From Opitutus sp. (lineage in GTDB: Bacteria; Verrucomicrobiota; Verrucomicrobiia; Opitutales; Opitutaceae), in assembly GCA_013821985.1 (NCBI GenBank), contig PNJQ01000031.1, positions 1-40,505 on the forward strand: a stretch of DNA of 40,505 nt. The letters run 5' to 3'. The notes beneath the pieces were generated by a model. The model ran no database searches. It was not told the origin of the DNA and saw only the letters and a list, made by a program, of their open reading frames with translations. This document shows positions 7,940 through 16,216 of the stretch, piece by piece. Every line of letters starts with the position of its first letter. The first letter of the stretch is position 1. The translations under genes were made by a program, and so were the position numbers.

Positions 7940-9537
7940 ACCTGCTCCTCCGCTTCTCATTCCTCGTCCTCTTCGTTGGTTCCGCCTTGGGCGTTCCGCA
8001 AGGTAACGAGGAGATGGCTCCCGTGCCGGAGGAAACGCGCAGCGCGTTCGAGAACGGTCGCATGCGGCTCGACGCGGGGGACGTCGCGGGCGCGCGGAAA
8101 TATTTCGAAGCGGCCGTGCAGGCCGACGGGTCGCGCTCCGAAAACTACTTCTATCTCGCCGTCGCCACCTACCGGATGGGCGAAGTCGCGGCCGCGCGGG
8201 AATACGCTGCGAAGGCGCTCGCCAGCGCGGCGGAGGCGGAAAAGGAGCGCACCCTCGAACTCGTCAACGCCATCGAGGGTCGCTTCCAGTTCGACCAGCT
8301 GGTCGTCGAAGCCGACCAGGCGGTGGCGCGGGGTCTGCTCGCCAAGGCGGCCGACACTTACGCCCGCGCCTTCCGGGCAGCGCCGGCGCAAGGCGAGGTG
8401 GGTCTGCGCGCGGCTTCGCTCTACGCCACGCGACTCAACCGACCGTTGGAAGCGGCCGCGCTCTGGAACAAGGTGATGGCCTCCGGCGACCGCGCGAGTG
8501 CGGATGCCGCGGCGGCGGAACTCGGCCAGCGGCGGGTCGCGCTGGACACGCTGTTCGCGAGCACGCTGGCCGAAACCAAGTCCGCTGGCGACGTGCGGAA
8601 ACTCACGTTGCTCGCCGAGGCGTTTCCCCAACGGGCCGAACCACACCTCGAACTCGCCGTCGCCGAAGCGCGGCAGCGCGCCGTCCGTAAAGTCGTCCAA
8701 TATCTCGGCGAAGCGATCAAGCTCGGCACCGATCTCGCCATCGTGAAAAGCCGGCCGGAATTCTTCCAACTCCTGCAGCAGGACGGCACGGGCGAGTTCC
8801 GCACTTTTGTGAACGACGCGTTTGGCGACTCCGGCGTGGCGGAGATCGAGGGCGCGCACCGCGAGCGCTCGGCGGCCAAGCAGGCCGCGCTCGATCGGGA
8901 GAACGCTCAGCGCAGCGCGGAGGAAATGGCGCGAGCGAAGCAGACAATCTGGACTGATGTGGCCGCCGAATTGCAAAAGCTGATCGGCCGCGGGGGCTCG
9001 TTCACGTGGACGCAGCGCTGGACGTCCCAGCTGAATATCTACCACAACTACTCCTATTCCAACGGCGTCAGTTTCAAGGACGGCCGATTGGTGATCAACA
9101 CGCTGCACGACTACCAGACCAGCAATTCGAAAGGCACGAGCAGCGATTGGCCAACCTCGCTGAACATTTTCTACAAGGTGCCTTCATTCGCTTCGCTGCA
9201 AAGTGTCACGACAGTGGTGAGCGGGTGGGCGTATCACGATTGGGGCGCGCCTCCTTCGTTCACGCCGGCCGGCGTAGTTGGGCCGGAGGCCCAGCGGTTT
9301 CGCGTCATCGTGCTGCAATTTTCCGATCAGATCGTGGAATGGCAGGGCAATGGGAAGCATCGTCCGCTCAACCTGCAGATGAACATGCAGTCGGGTCGCG
9401 TGAACCGCGTGGTCATCCCGGTCATTTTTGGAGATCTCGCGCACGCCGCGCAGGTGGAGAAGCTTTTCCGCCGGCTGCAGAAAGCCGACACTGCGAGCCT
9501 GCTTGAGCTGCGGGCCATGGCGCTCGGGTCGCGCTGA
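7936..9537 (+). CDS. Secreted TPR-like protein with novel C-terminal domain
   Basis: A 533-residue protein with a clear signal peptide (residues 1-19). Residues 30-300 are repeated helix pairs of TPR type, for example ENGRMRLDAGDVAGARKYFE and YLAVATYRMGEVAAAREYA. A charged helical linker (about 300-345) follows. The C-terminal 190 residues are beta-rich and aromatic (SQLNIYHNYSYSNGV, SGWAYHDWGAPPSF, RVIVLQFSDQIVEWQ) and match no domain I know. The ATG overlaps the stop of the upstream coiled-coil gene. TPR arrays usually mediate protein-protein contacts; a role as partner of the coiled-coil protein is inferred from coupling alone. The gene converges with the thioredoxin gene, 19 bases between stops. 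Confidence 0.78.
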   Translation: MNLLLRFSFLVLFVGSALGVPQGNEEMAPVPEETRSAFENGRMRLDAGDVAGARKYFEAAVQADGSRSENYFYLAVATYRMGEVAAAREYAAKALASAAEAEKERTLELVNAIEGRFQFDQLVVEADQAVARGLLAKAADTYARAFRAAPAQGEVGLRAASLYATRLNRPLEAAALWNKVMASGDRASADAAAAELGQRRVALDTLFASTLAETKSAGDVRKLTLLAEAFPQRAEPHLELAVAEARQRAVRKVVQYLGEAIKLGTDLAIVKSRPEFFQLLQQDGTGEFRTFVNDAFGDSGVAEIEGAHRERSAAKQAALDRENAQRSAEEMARAKQTIWTDVAAELQKLIGRGGSFTWTQRWTSQLNIYHNYSYSNGVSFKDGRLVINTLHDYQTSNSKGTSSDWPTSLNIFYKVPSFASLQSVTTVVSGWAYHDWGAPPSFTPAGVVGPEAQRFRVIVLQFSDQIVEWQGNGKHRPLNLQMNMQSGRVNRVVIPVIFGDLAHAAQVEKLFRRLQKADTASLLELRAMALGSR

Positions 9538-9556
9538 TGACCTCGTTGGCCTCGCT

Positions 9557-9997
9557 CTATTTCCCGACCAACCGCGCTTCGGCGAGAAAGTCCTCGGCGG
9601 AACGCGAGCCGAGGATGGTTTTCGTCAAGAAGCCGTCTGGGCCGAAGAACAAAAGCGACGGGTAGCCGTCAATCGACGGCAGTTTCTTCGCGAGCTCGGG
9701 GCCTTCTCCCTTTTCCATGTCCACTTTGATCGAGATGAATTTCTCGTTCAGATAGGCCGCTACTTTCGGATCGGTATAGACGTCGCGGTCCATTGCCTGG
9801 CAGGGGCCGCACCAGCTCGCGTAGGCGTCGAAGAACACGGGCTTCTTCTCCGCCTTGGCCTTGGCGAGGGCCTCTTTGAACGTGCCGTCGAAAAACTGAA
9901 TGCCGGTTTCGGCGGCGAAAGTGGCGGACGGGGCGAGAGCGGCGAACAAGACAAACAGCGCGAAGCGCCGGAGAGGGGTGGGCGTGGACGCATTCAT
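9557..9997 (-). CDS. Periplasmic thioredoxin-like protein
   Basis: A 146-residue thioredoxin-fold protein with a signal peptide (residues 1-29, cleavage after TFAA) and the active site WCGPC at 62-66. The cis-proline is in DGYPSLLFF. Residues 37-60 (DGTFKEALAKAKAEKKPVFFDAYA) resemble the DUF255/thioredoxin_7 group related to DsbD C-terminal domains, which reduce or isomerise disulfides outside the cytoplasm. The ATG at 9997 is preferred; the frame remains open ten codons upstream, but that extension would spoil the signal peptide. No dsbD-like partner is in the window. Confidence 0.92.
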   Translation of the reverse strand: MNASTPTPLRRFALFVLFAALAPSATFAAETGIQFFDGTFKEALAKAKAEKKPVFFDAYASWCGPCQAMDRDVYTDPKVAAYLNEKFISIKVDMEKGEGPELAKKLPSIDGYPSLLFFGPDGFLTKTILGSRSAEDFLAEARLVGK

Positions 9998-10095
9998 GGT
10001 CGCACTCACTACCGAGCCTCCGCGCAAAGGTTACTCGCTGCACGGCCACTGCCCAAGGCGGCGCGGTGTCTGTCGCGAAACGCGCGTCGGATCGA

Positions 10096-10644
10096 TCAGA
10101 TGCCGTCGCCGAACGGCTGCTCTCTCACGGCACCGTGGGACGCGGTCGCCGTGCGGTTGATGCGCGCGGCGAAACAGCCGTGACCGCCGAAGCGCGCGTG
10201 CAGATACGCGGCGTCAGGACGAGCGAGGAGCACGCGGAATTTTTCCGCCGCCGCTGCCGGTTCCACGAGCGCGGACTCGACAATGCAGTCGTCCGCATCG
10301 TAGGCCCGGACGGCAAACGTGCGGTTGAAGTAGTCCATCGGCACCGCGTTGAGAAAGGCGCCCGTGTCCGGCGCCGGTGCGTCCGCACTGATATAGATCG
10401 GTCCGATCTCCGCAAAAGGACTCGGGAGCGCGACCGCTTGGTAGCTGCAGAGCATCAGACGCTCGCCCGGGGCGGCGCGGCGGAGTTGATCGCGGATCGG
10501 CTCGCCGCCGCGCGCGAAGGAAACCTCCACCGCACGGCCGAAGTCGTCCCTCCGCGTGGCGCGGACGCGTTGGACAAACTCGGGCGGCAAAGGCGCGAGG
10601 GCGAAAGCGAGATGGGTGGCGTTGGGAGCGGGAGAAGAAAACAT
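10096..10644 (-). CDS. DUF1203 domain protein
   Basis: A 182-residue soluble protein matching the DUF1203 layout: an N-terminal strand and LPPEF, then RRAAPGERLMLCSYQAV (the family's PGE-x-L-x-L-x-Y motif), then GPIYISADA, and a C-terminal segment PDAAYLHARFGGHGCFAARI. The family is common in bacteria and of unknown function; no catalytic residues are established. I chose the ATG at 10644 over a TTG three codons upstream. The gene stands alone between the thioredoxin gene and the membrane-protein gene, on the same strand as both. Confidence 0.8.
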   Translation of the reverse strand: MFSSPAPNATHLAFALAPLPPEFVQRVRATRRDDFGRAVEVSFARGGEPIRDQLRRAAPGERLMLCSYQAVALPSPFAEIGPIYISADAPAPDTGAFLNAVPMDYFNRTFAVRAYDADDCIVESALVEPAAAAEKFRVLLARPDAAYLHARFGGHGCFAARINRTATASHGAVREQPFGDGI

Positions 10645-10780
10645 GGTCCGCAACGTGCCAGCTGGCGTCGCCGAGGCGGCGTCCGAAAATCAGGCGAAGG
10701 ATTCGGCGGGCGCAGTCGCGTCGGGCCCTGGTTTTACGCGCGGCGAGCGTCCATCGCTCACCGATTCCGACTTCGAGCCG

Positions 10781-11968
10781 TCAGGAAAAAAAGATCGAGA
10801 GAACGTCCTTGAGCTGGGCGTAACCGAACGCGCCGGCAAGGGGCAGCAGGTAGGCGCTGACGAATTTTTTCATCGTCGCTGCGTCGAATGGCCACACCGG
10901 CAGCTCCTCGACCATGGCGCCGAGGTCCTTGAGCCGGTTGATCGAGTCCGCCGCCGTCTCAGTCACGCTTTCCTCGGCGAGGCGCGCGCGCACGCCGGCG
11001 AGTTCGGTCCGGAGGCGGCGCGCGATCGCGCTCATCATTTCCTCCTTGGTGCGTCGCATCCCGTCGCGAAACGGCAGCAGCGGACCGACAAACACCACCG
11101 GACCGAGGACGACGTAGGCCACGACGGCGGCGCCGATCAGCAACTGGAGCCCCGGCGGACGGCCGAGAAAACTCGTCGTGATCACGGCGAGCAGCAGCAC
11201 GTTCAAGCCGAGCACGGTGAGAAGATATTGGTTGCGCAGCCCGATGCGGCCGACCGGCAGCAGGCCGCCGCATCGGTCCGGATGAAACGGAATCACCTCG
11301 ATGCGGGAGCTCGCCACGATGTCGCGCAGCATCACCGACACGCTCACGCTGCGCACGAAATAGACCGTCACCAAAAAATAGAACACGAACACCGCGAGGA
11401 GAAACAGGTAGCCGGCGGGCAGCAGACCGTGCGGGCCATTGATCCAGAAACCGGTCCCCCGGTAGGCGCCGTAGTTGACCGCCATGATGACGCCGCCCAC
11501 CGCCACCCCGCCCAACTGCGCCCCGCGGTTGATGCGGGTGAAGCGCTGCTCCCACTGGCGAAAAAGTTCGGCCGTGTTGTGCGACGGTTGCACGACCGTG
11601 GCGTCGATCACCTGATGGAGCGCGCGCTGGAGCACATGTTGGTCGCGCACAAAGAGGGTGAACAAATACGGCAGTGACACGAGAAACAGGAACGCCGAAC
11701 TGAGGTCCGCGAAGAACGGCAACCGGTGTGGGGCCGTGCTGCCGGCCGGGGCGAGCGCCGCCAGCGCCAGCAGCGGCAGGAAGACCGCGAGGCCGGAGTA
11801 GGCGAAAAGGCGGAGCCCGTAAGGCGCGGGTTTGGCCGGGTCGGACGCAAACAGCCGGTGAATCAGGGAACCACGCGTGGTGTCGATGGACGCGGAGGCG
11901 GTCGGCAGCGGAGCCGCGGAGGCGGCGGACGCAGCGCTGCCGGCAAGGGGAATAGCCGAGATGCTCAT
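10781..11968 (-). CDS. Polytopic membrane protein, unknown family
   Basis: A 395-residue protein with five or six predicted transmembrane helices, at about 55-75, 92-112, 162-180, 190-215, 265-285 and 292-312 (for example GYLFLLAVFVFYFLVTVYFV). Loops between the helices carry FHPDRCGGLLPVGRIG, and a soluble helical region (about 320-365) is followed by a final semi-hydrophobic stretch. I do not recognise a transporter or enzyme signature. The ATG at 11968 begins MSISAIPLAG; the open frame extends 40 codons upstream but without a better start. It is 95 bases downstream of the secreted protein gene at 12063, so the two may share a transcript. Confidence 0.7.
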   Translation of the reverse strand: MSISAIPLAGSAASAASAAPLPTASASIDTTRGSLIHRLFASDPAKPAPYGLRLFAYSGLAVFLPLLALAALAPAGSTAPHRLPFFADLSSAFLFLVSLPYLFTLFVRDQHVLQRALHQVIDATVVQPSHNTAELFRQWEQRFTRINRGAQLGGVAVGGVIMAVNYGAYRGTGFWINGPHGLLPAGYLFLLAVFVFYFLVTVYFVRSVSVSVMLRDIVASSRIEVIPFHPDRCGGLLPVGRIGLRNQYLLTVLGLNVLLLAVITTSFLGRPPGLQLLIGAAVVAYVVLGPVVFVGPLLPFRDGMRRTKEEMMSAIARRLRTELAGVRARLAEESVTETAADSINRLKDLGAMVEELPVWPFDAATMKKFVSAYLLPLAGAFGYAQLKDVLSIFFS

Positions 11969-12062
11969 GGGGATAAGGGCGGCCCGTCGGACGAAGCGCA
12001 CGAGCAATCCGCCGGTGTCGCAAGCCTGCAAACGGTGCACGCCGGTTCGCGCGCCCCCGGAT

Positions 12063-12815
12063 TCAGTCGGAGCCGCCGAAATCAGCACGACCGGCGATCA
12101 CGAGGTGCATGCCGCCGCGCGTCGCGATTTTTTCGCCGCCGGCCGTGAGCAGCCGACCGGACGAGACAGCATCGATCCGCTCCGGAAACAAGACCGCGCG
12201 CACCTCGGCGGCGAGATCGGGCGGCAGCGCCCGCGTCACGAGCAAACGGCTGTTGACCGAAATCGCCGGCACGCCCGTCGTGACCATCAACCCCGGTTGG
12301 TTGCGCTGGGCCCAATCCTCGATGCAGCCGACGAGCACCACAAACGGCAGCGCTCCGTGCGGTTGCCAGTAACGGATTTCCTCAGCGTAAGCCTCGCGCT
12401 GCACGGCGGCGCGGTAGGCGCGGTGGAGAACCTCGCGGGAGACCGCGGCATCGGCCGCGAGGCGCCGGAGGTGATGCTGCAGCCGTTCCGCGTAGGTGAG
12501 GGGAGCGGCCTCCTCCGCCGCGAGTTCGCTCGCGGTCGGGTTTCGGCCAAATGCATCGCGCCATGCCCGACGCGCAACGTTGACCCGGGCGGACGAGTCG
12601 TCGCGCCAGCGCCGCCGGTGTTGTGCGAGCAATGTGGCAACGCTCGCTTCGTCGGCCGGCACGACTGCGGTCTCGTCCGTCGCGGGCAGCCGCCCGCACG
12701 CGAGCAGGTGTGCGATGGCGAGGCGCTCACGCTGCTCGTCCGTCGTGGCGGAACACAGCGTTGCGCCCGACAGGAAGCCGCAGAGGCAAAAGTAGCGGAA
12801 GAGACGGAGGATCAT
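12063..12815 (-). CDS. Secreted hypothetical protein, 250 aa
   Basis: Signal peptide at residues 1-24 (MILRLFRYFCLCGFLSG onward, cleavage near CSA). The mature protein is largely helical, Ala/Arg rich, with the N-terminal half resembling a bundle (ERLAIAHLLACGRLP, FGRNPTASELAAEEAAP). The C-terminal half has short strands (LPFVVLVGCIEDWAQRN, VPAISVNSRLLVT, GGMHLVIAGRADFGG). No known domain is recognised. The ATG at 12815 is chosen because it begins the signal peptide; the frame is open 18 codons further. It is divergent from the beta-helix gene at 12975 across 159 bases. Confidence 0.65.
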   Translation of the reverse strand: MILRLFRYFCLCGFLSGATLCSATTDEQRERLAIAHLLACGRLPATDETAVVPADEASVATLLAQHRRRWRDDSSARVNVARRAWRDAFGRNPTASELAAEEAAPLTYAERLQHHLRRLAADAAVSREVLHRAYRAAVQREAYAEEIRYWQPHGALPFVVLVGCIEDWAQRNQPGLMVTTGVPAISVNSRLLVTRALPPDLAAEVRAVLFPERIDAVSSGRLLTAGGEKIATRGGMHLVIAGRADFGGSD

Positions 12816-12974
12816 GAGCGCACTTCCAGCATGCGGGCGCGCCGGCCCGGTCAATTCCGTTGCGGTCACAGTGCGAAGAAATACTCCGGTGTTGCGCTAG
12901 TGTTGGAGCAACGCCGCGCTGGATTTGCCGCGCGAGTGTCGCGTCCTTCGACCAACCTCGAACCCCATTTCCCC

Positions 12975-14801
12975 ATGAAGTCTCGCCCCGTGTTGTCCGT
13001 CTTCGTCGCCGCCTTCGCCGTGCTGTCTTCGCTCACGGCGCAGCCGTCCGGCGGTCCGTATGGTCCGCTGCAGCAGCGCTACGAGCTGCCGAAAAGCGGC
13101 CGGATCCATTTTGTTTCGCCCGACGGTGACGCTGACTCCGCGGGCCAGGCGCTCGAACAGCCGACGTCGCTCGCGGCGGCGATTGCGCGGGTAGTGACCG
13201 GCGACACCATCGTGTTGCGCGGCGGCACGTATCGCACGGGCGGTCTTGTCCTCAGCCAGGGTGTCACACTGCAACCTTACGCGGACGAGCGCCCGGTCTT
13301 GAAAGGCACGGAGCTCGCGCGCGACTGGGATAAGGTCGGCGAAGGCCGCTGGCGCACGAAGTGGACGAGGCTTTTTCCGGCGGCCCCGGCGGATTGGTGG
13401 CGGCGCGAGCGGCACGAAAAGGACACGCCGCTGCACCGGTTCAACAACGACATGGTTTTCGTCGATGGCGACCTGCTGGCGTCGGCCGGACGAGTCGAGG
13501 ACGTGACGGCGGGCACGTTCTTCATCGATTACGAAAACGCGTGGGTCTATCTCGGTCTGGATCCCACGGGGAAAACCGTGGAAATCACCGCGCACGACAG
13601 CGCACTGGTGCGCACGATGCACGTCGCACATGACAAGCCGAATGACGGACGCGGCCCGACGATTCGCGGTCTCACGTTCACGCAATACGCCTATCGCGCG
13701 CTCGAGGTCGAAGGCGTCGAGCCCGACCGCAAGATGGACCCCGCGCAATTCGGCAAGGAGATCGTCGGCACGACGTTCGAGCACGTCACGATTTCATTCT
13801 GCTCGCGCGTCGCGGGGTATTTTCGCGGCGACGGCATGACGTTCCGGCATTGTCTGATCGCGGACTGCGGCACCGAGGGGATCTATGTGATCAATTCCGG
13901 CGATCTGAAAATCGAACGCACGATCGTCACGCGCACCAACAGCGCGGAGAAAATCGCCGGCTACTACGCGTCGGCGGTGAAGATTTTCAACCAGAGCTAC
14001 CGCGCCGTCGTGCGCGACTGCCTGATCATCGACAACCCGCATGCGAGCGGCGTGTGGTGGGATGTCGGCAACGTCGATGGCGTGTTCGTCCACAACTGGG
14101 TCGAGCGCACGAACGACGGTTTCTTCTTCGAGATCTCGCGGGGCGCAATTTGCGTCGGAAACGTGTTCGCGAATTGCAACAAGGGCATCCGCGTCCTCAA
14201 CAGCGCCGACGTGCAGGTGGCGCAGAACACATTTTTCAACAGCGTGGCCTGGTTCGAACGCAGCGAGCGCAGCGCGGTCGGCGATCACTTCGGCTGGCAT
14301 CCCAGCGCGGGTCCCGACGTGACGGAGCGGCACGGGCATGTATTTCTCAATAATCTGCTCGTGGCGGACGAAACGTTCGCCGGCGCGCTGTTGCATACGA
14401 CGCAAACGGAGAAGGTGCGCGACCGCCTCAAGGATTCGCAACTGGCCGCGCTCGACGGGAACGTTTACGTGCGCCGCGCCGGGGTGAAGCTGCAGCCGCT
14501 GATCGTGTGGAGCCCGGTGCCAACCGAAAAAAATTCCGCGGACGTCTTCGACCTCGCAGAACTGCGGAAGCTGCAGCCGAAATTCGAGGCGGCCGGACGC
14601 GCACTTCCCGACTATCGGGGGCCGCTGTTCCGCAGTGCGGAGCTGGGGAATTTCGAACTGTTGTCCGGATTTTCTGGAGCCAATGTCGGCGTGGATCTGC
14701 CCGCCGCGGTGCGTGCGGTGTTGAGCCGCGACAATGGCAGCACGCCGCGTCATCCGGGAGCATTTCCGCCGGGCGCTGCGTTGGGCGCCAGCCGGAATTA
14801 G
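12975..14801 (+). CDS. Secreted right-handed beta-helix protein (pectate-lyase-like)
   Basis: A 608-residue protein with a signal peptide (residues 1-23). Residues 38-95 contain FVSPDGDADSAG and AIARVVTGDTIVLRGGTYR, the classic opening of right-handed parallel beta-helix proteins of the pectate lyase/alginate lyase type. From about 215 to 440 short repeated coils are visible, such as TFEHVTISFCSRVAGYF, FRHCLIADCGTEGIYVINS, VRDCLIIDNPHASGVWW and CVGNVFANCNKGIRVLNS. Such proteins degrade acidic polysaccharides or act as surface-binding modules, and they are abundant in polysaccharide-degrading Verrucomicrobiota. Substrate is not deducible. The ATG at 12975 is favoured because upstream codons do not match the family. 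Confidence 0.88.
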   Translation: MKSRPVLSVFVAAFAVLSSLTAQPSGGPYGPLQQRYELPKSGRIHFVSPDGDADSAGQALEQPTSLAAAIARVVTGDTIVLRGGTYRTGGLVLSQGVTLQPYADERPVLKGTELARDWDKVGEGRWRTKWTRLFPAAPADWWRRERHEKDTPLHRFNNDMVFVDGDLLASAGRVEDVTAGTFFIDYENAWVYLGLDPTGKTVEITAHDSALVRTMHVAHDKPNDGRGPTIRGLTFTQYAYRALEVEGVEPDRKMDPAQFGKEIVGTTFEHVTISFCSRVAGYFRGDGMTFRHCLIADCGTEGIYVINSGDLKIERTIVTRTNSAEKIAGYYASAVKIFNQSYRAVVRDCLIIDNPHASGVWWDVGNVDGVFVHNWVERTNDGFFFEISRGAICVGNVFANCNKGIRVLNSADVQVAQNTFFNSVAWFERSERSAVGDHFGWHPSAGPDVTERHGHVFLNNLLVADETFAGALLHTTQTEKVRDRLKDSQLAALDGNVYVRRAGVKLQPLIVWSPVPTEKNSADVFDLAELRKLQPKFEAAGRALPDYRGPLFRSAELGNFELLSGFSGANVGVDLPAAVRAVLSRDNGSTPRHPGAFPPGAALGASRN

Positions 14802-14833
14802 TCGCGCGCGTCTCTCGCCCGCACGTTTCCGAT

Positions 14834-14913
14834 TGAAGGAGCCTGCTTGCATGCGACGCGCGGCGCCTGGTTACGGTGGCGATTTTATGTCGCCTGTAAC
14901 CAGGCTCCTACAG
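14834..14913. repeat. REPIN-like palindromic repeat
   Basis: Two inverted REP-like half-sites. The left half begins GAAGGAGCCTG at 14835; the right half, read on the minus strand from 14912, begins GTAGGAGCCTG. The halves agree at 19 of 24 positions by eye. Outer arms AGGAGCCTG (14837-14845) and CAGGCTCCT (14901-14909) pair perfectly. GCCTGGTTAC (14865-14874) pairs with GTAACCAGGC (14896-14905), and GGCGA pairs with TCGCC inside. The GTAG start followed by a short stem resembles REP sequences mobilised by RAYT transposases. It lies between the convergent genes ending at 14801 and 14951, so it may also end transcription. Confidence 0.75.
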
Positions 14914-14950
14914 GTGGAAGAGTGCACGCTCGCGTGGATTCGCGACGCGT

Positions 14951-15496
14951 TCAGCCCAGCGGGGCGAGGAATTTGCCGACGTTCGCGATGTGTTCGTCGA
15001 GCGGGATGCCGAGATGCTGCACGCCGAGTTCGATCGTGGAGCGGTCGATCTTTGCGGCGAACGACGGCTCCTTGAATTTCTTGCGGATCGAGGACGGCTT
15101 CATGTCCGCGTATGGCACCGGGTTCATCTTCCGGTAGGCGTAGAAGAGTCCGCAGAGTTCGTCGGTTGCGAGCAGCGCGGCGGCGAGCTTCGTTTGCGGG
15201 AGCGTCTTGAATTCGTGATACCCGTAGGCGTGCGCCTCGACGGCGTGGAGGAGATCGGGCGGATAATTCCACTCCTTGAACCACTGCAGCGAGGGTCCGG
15301 GATGGGACTCGGGGTGCTGTTCGAAATCGAGATCGTGCAACAGGCCGGTGGTGAACCAGAGGTTGACCGGTTCGTTCAGGTGCACCGCGTAGCCTTCGAG
15401 CGCTGTCGCAACCATCAGCGCGTGCGTGCGCTGGTAGGTATCCTTGACTTGGGCGTGGAGCAGTTCGATCGCGGCTTCGCGCGTGGGGAGAGTCAT
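14951..15496 (-). CDS. HD-domain metal-dependent phosphohydrolase
   Basis: A 181-residue HD-superfamily protein. A first histidine lies in QRTHALMVA, the HD dyad in GLLHDLDFE, a further histidine in HAVEAHAYG, and a late aspartate in ATDELCGL. These are the expected metal ligands of HD phosphohydrolases, which act on nucleotides or other phosphate esters. The short form with HDLD and PESHPGPS is widely annotated simply as HD/HDIG-domain protein; its substrate is unknown. The ATG at 15496 begins MTLPTREAAIELL, a natural family start. Confidence 0.85.
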   Translation of the reverse strand: MTLPTREAAIELLHAQVKDTYQRTHALMVATALEGYAVHLNEPVNLWFTTGLLHDLDFEQHPESHPGPSLQWFKEWNYPPDLLHAVEAHAYGYHEFKTLPQTKLAAALLATDELCGLFYAYRKMNPVPYADMKPSSIRKKFKEPSFAAKIDRSTIELGVQHLGIPLDEHIANVGKFLAPLG

Positions 15497-15594
15497 CGGC
15501 AAGGAGCAGTAAGCGGTGAGTGGTCGGCTGTCAGCTCCGGACGCGCGATGGAGCAACGCAGCGGCGGACAAACAACACCGAACAGCCGGCGGCG

Positions 15595-16098
15595 TCACAC
15601 GGCGGGCGGCGCATCCCACGCGCCGAGCTGTTGCTCCGTCTCGGCGAGCAGGCGGCGAAGTTTCACGAGGATGTCCTGCACGTTTTGGATGCGGTTGGTG
15701 ACGGTGAGCGCCGTGGCCGCGCCGAGGCGTTCGCGCGTCTTGAGATCGGCGTCGAGCGTGGCCGACATCTGCGTGATCTCGCTCAACAGTCGCGTGCGGC
15801 GCGCCTGCCAGCCGAGAATTTCGACGGCGCGGACCGTTTTGCCGTGCACGGTTTCGCGCATCGCGGCGGCGCGGGCGGCGGCGGAGGCGAGGCCGCGGTC
15901 CATGCCGGCAAGTTGCAGTTCCTGAAGAGCGGTGTCAATGGAGGCAAGCTGCGCGGGGGAGAAATCCTGACCGAGATCGGCACGAAAGGCCGCCAGTTCC
16001 TCCGTCGATCCGGCGCGCACGGTCGTGGCGGGCAGGTCGGGTTTGGCGCAGCCGAGCAGCACGACGAGGCAGAGCAGGGGAGCGGACCAGCGCAACAT
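15595..16098 (-). CDS. Lipoprotein, helical, unknown family
   Basis: A 167-residue protein with a lipobox: residues 1-17 end in VVLLGCAKP, so the cysteine at about 17 would be lipidated and the protein anchored in a membrane. The mature chain is almost all helix with coiled-coil character (LASIDTALQELQLAGMD, VTNRIQNVQDILVKLRRLLAETEQQL). No family is recognised. The ATG at 16098 gives the lipobox in the right place; the frame is open 40 codons upstream without signal. It is divergent from the peptide transporter at 16217 with 118 bases between the starts. Confidence 0.75.
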   Translation of the reverse strand: MLRWSAPLLCLVVLLGCAKPDLPATTVRAGSTEELAAFRADLGQDFSPAQLASIDTALQELQLAGMDRGLASAAARAAAMRETVHGKTVRAVEILGWQARRTRLLSEITQMSATLDADLKTRERLGAATALTVTNRIQNVQDILVKLRRLLAETEQQLGAWDAPPAV

Positions 16099-16216
16099 GG
16101 ACGCAGAATGCCGGGCGCGCCCGGCAAAGAAAAGGCCAATGCCACGCGGCGGCGCGAGCGCGGGCTGCTTGCTTGCCTTGCGGACGCGGCTTCGTGAGCG
16201 TCGCCCGGTGAGTTCC

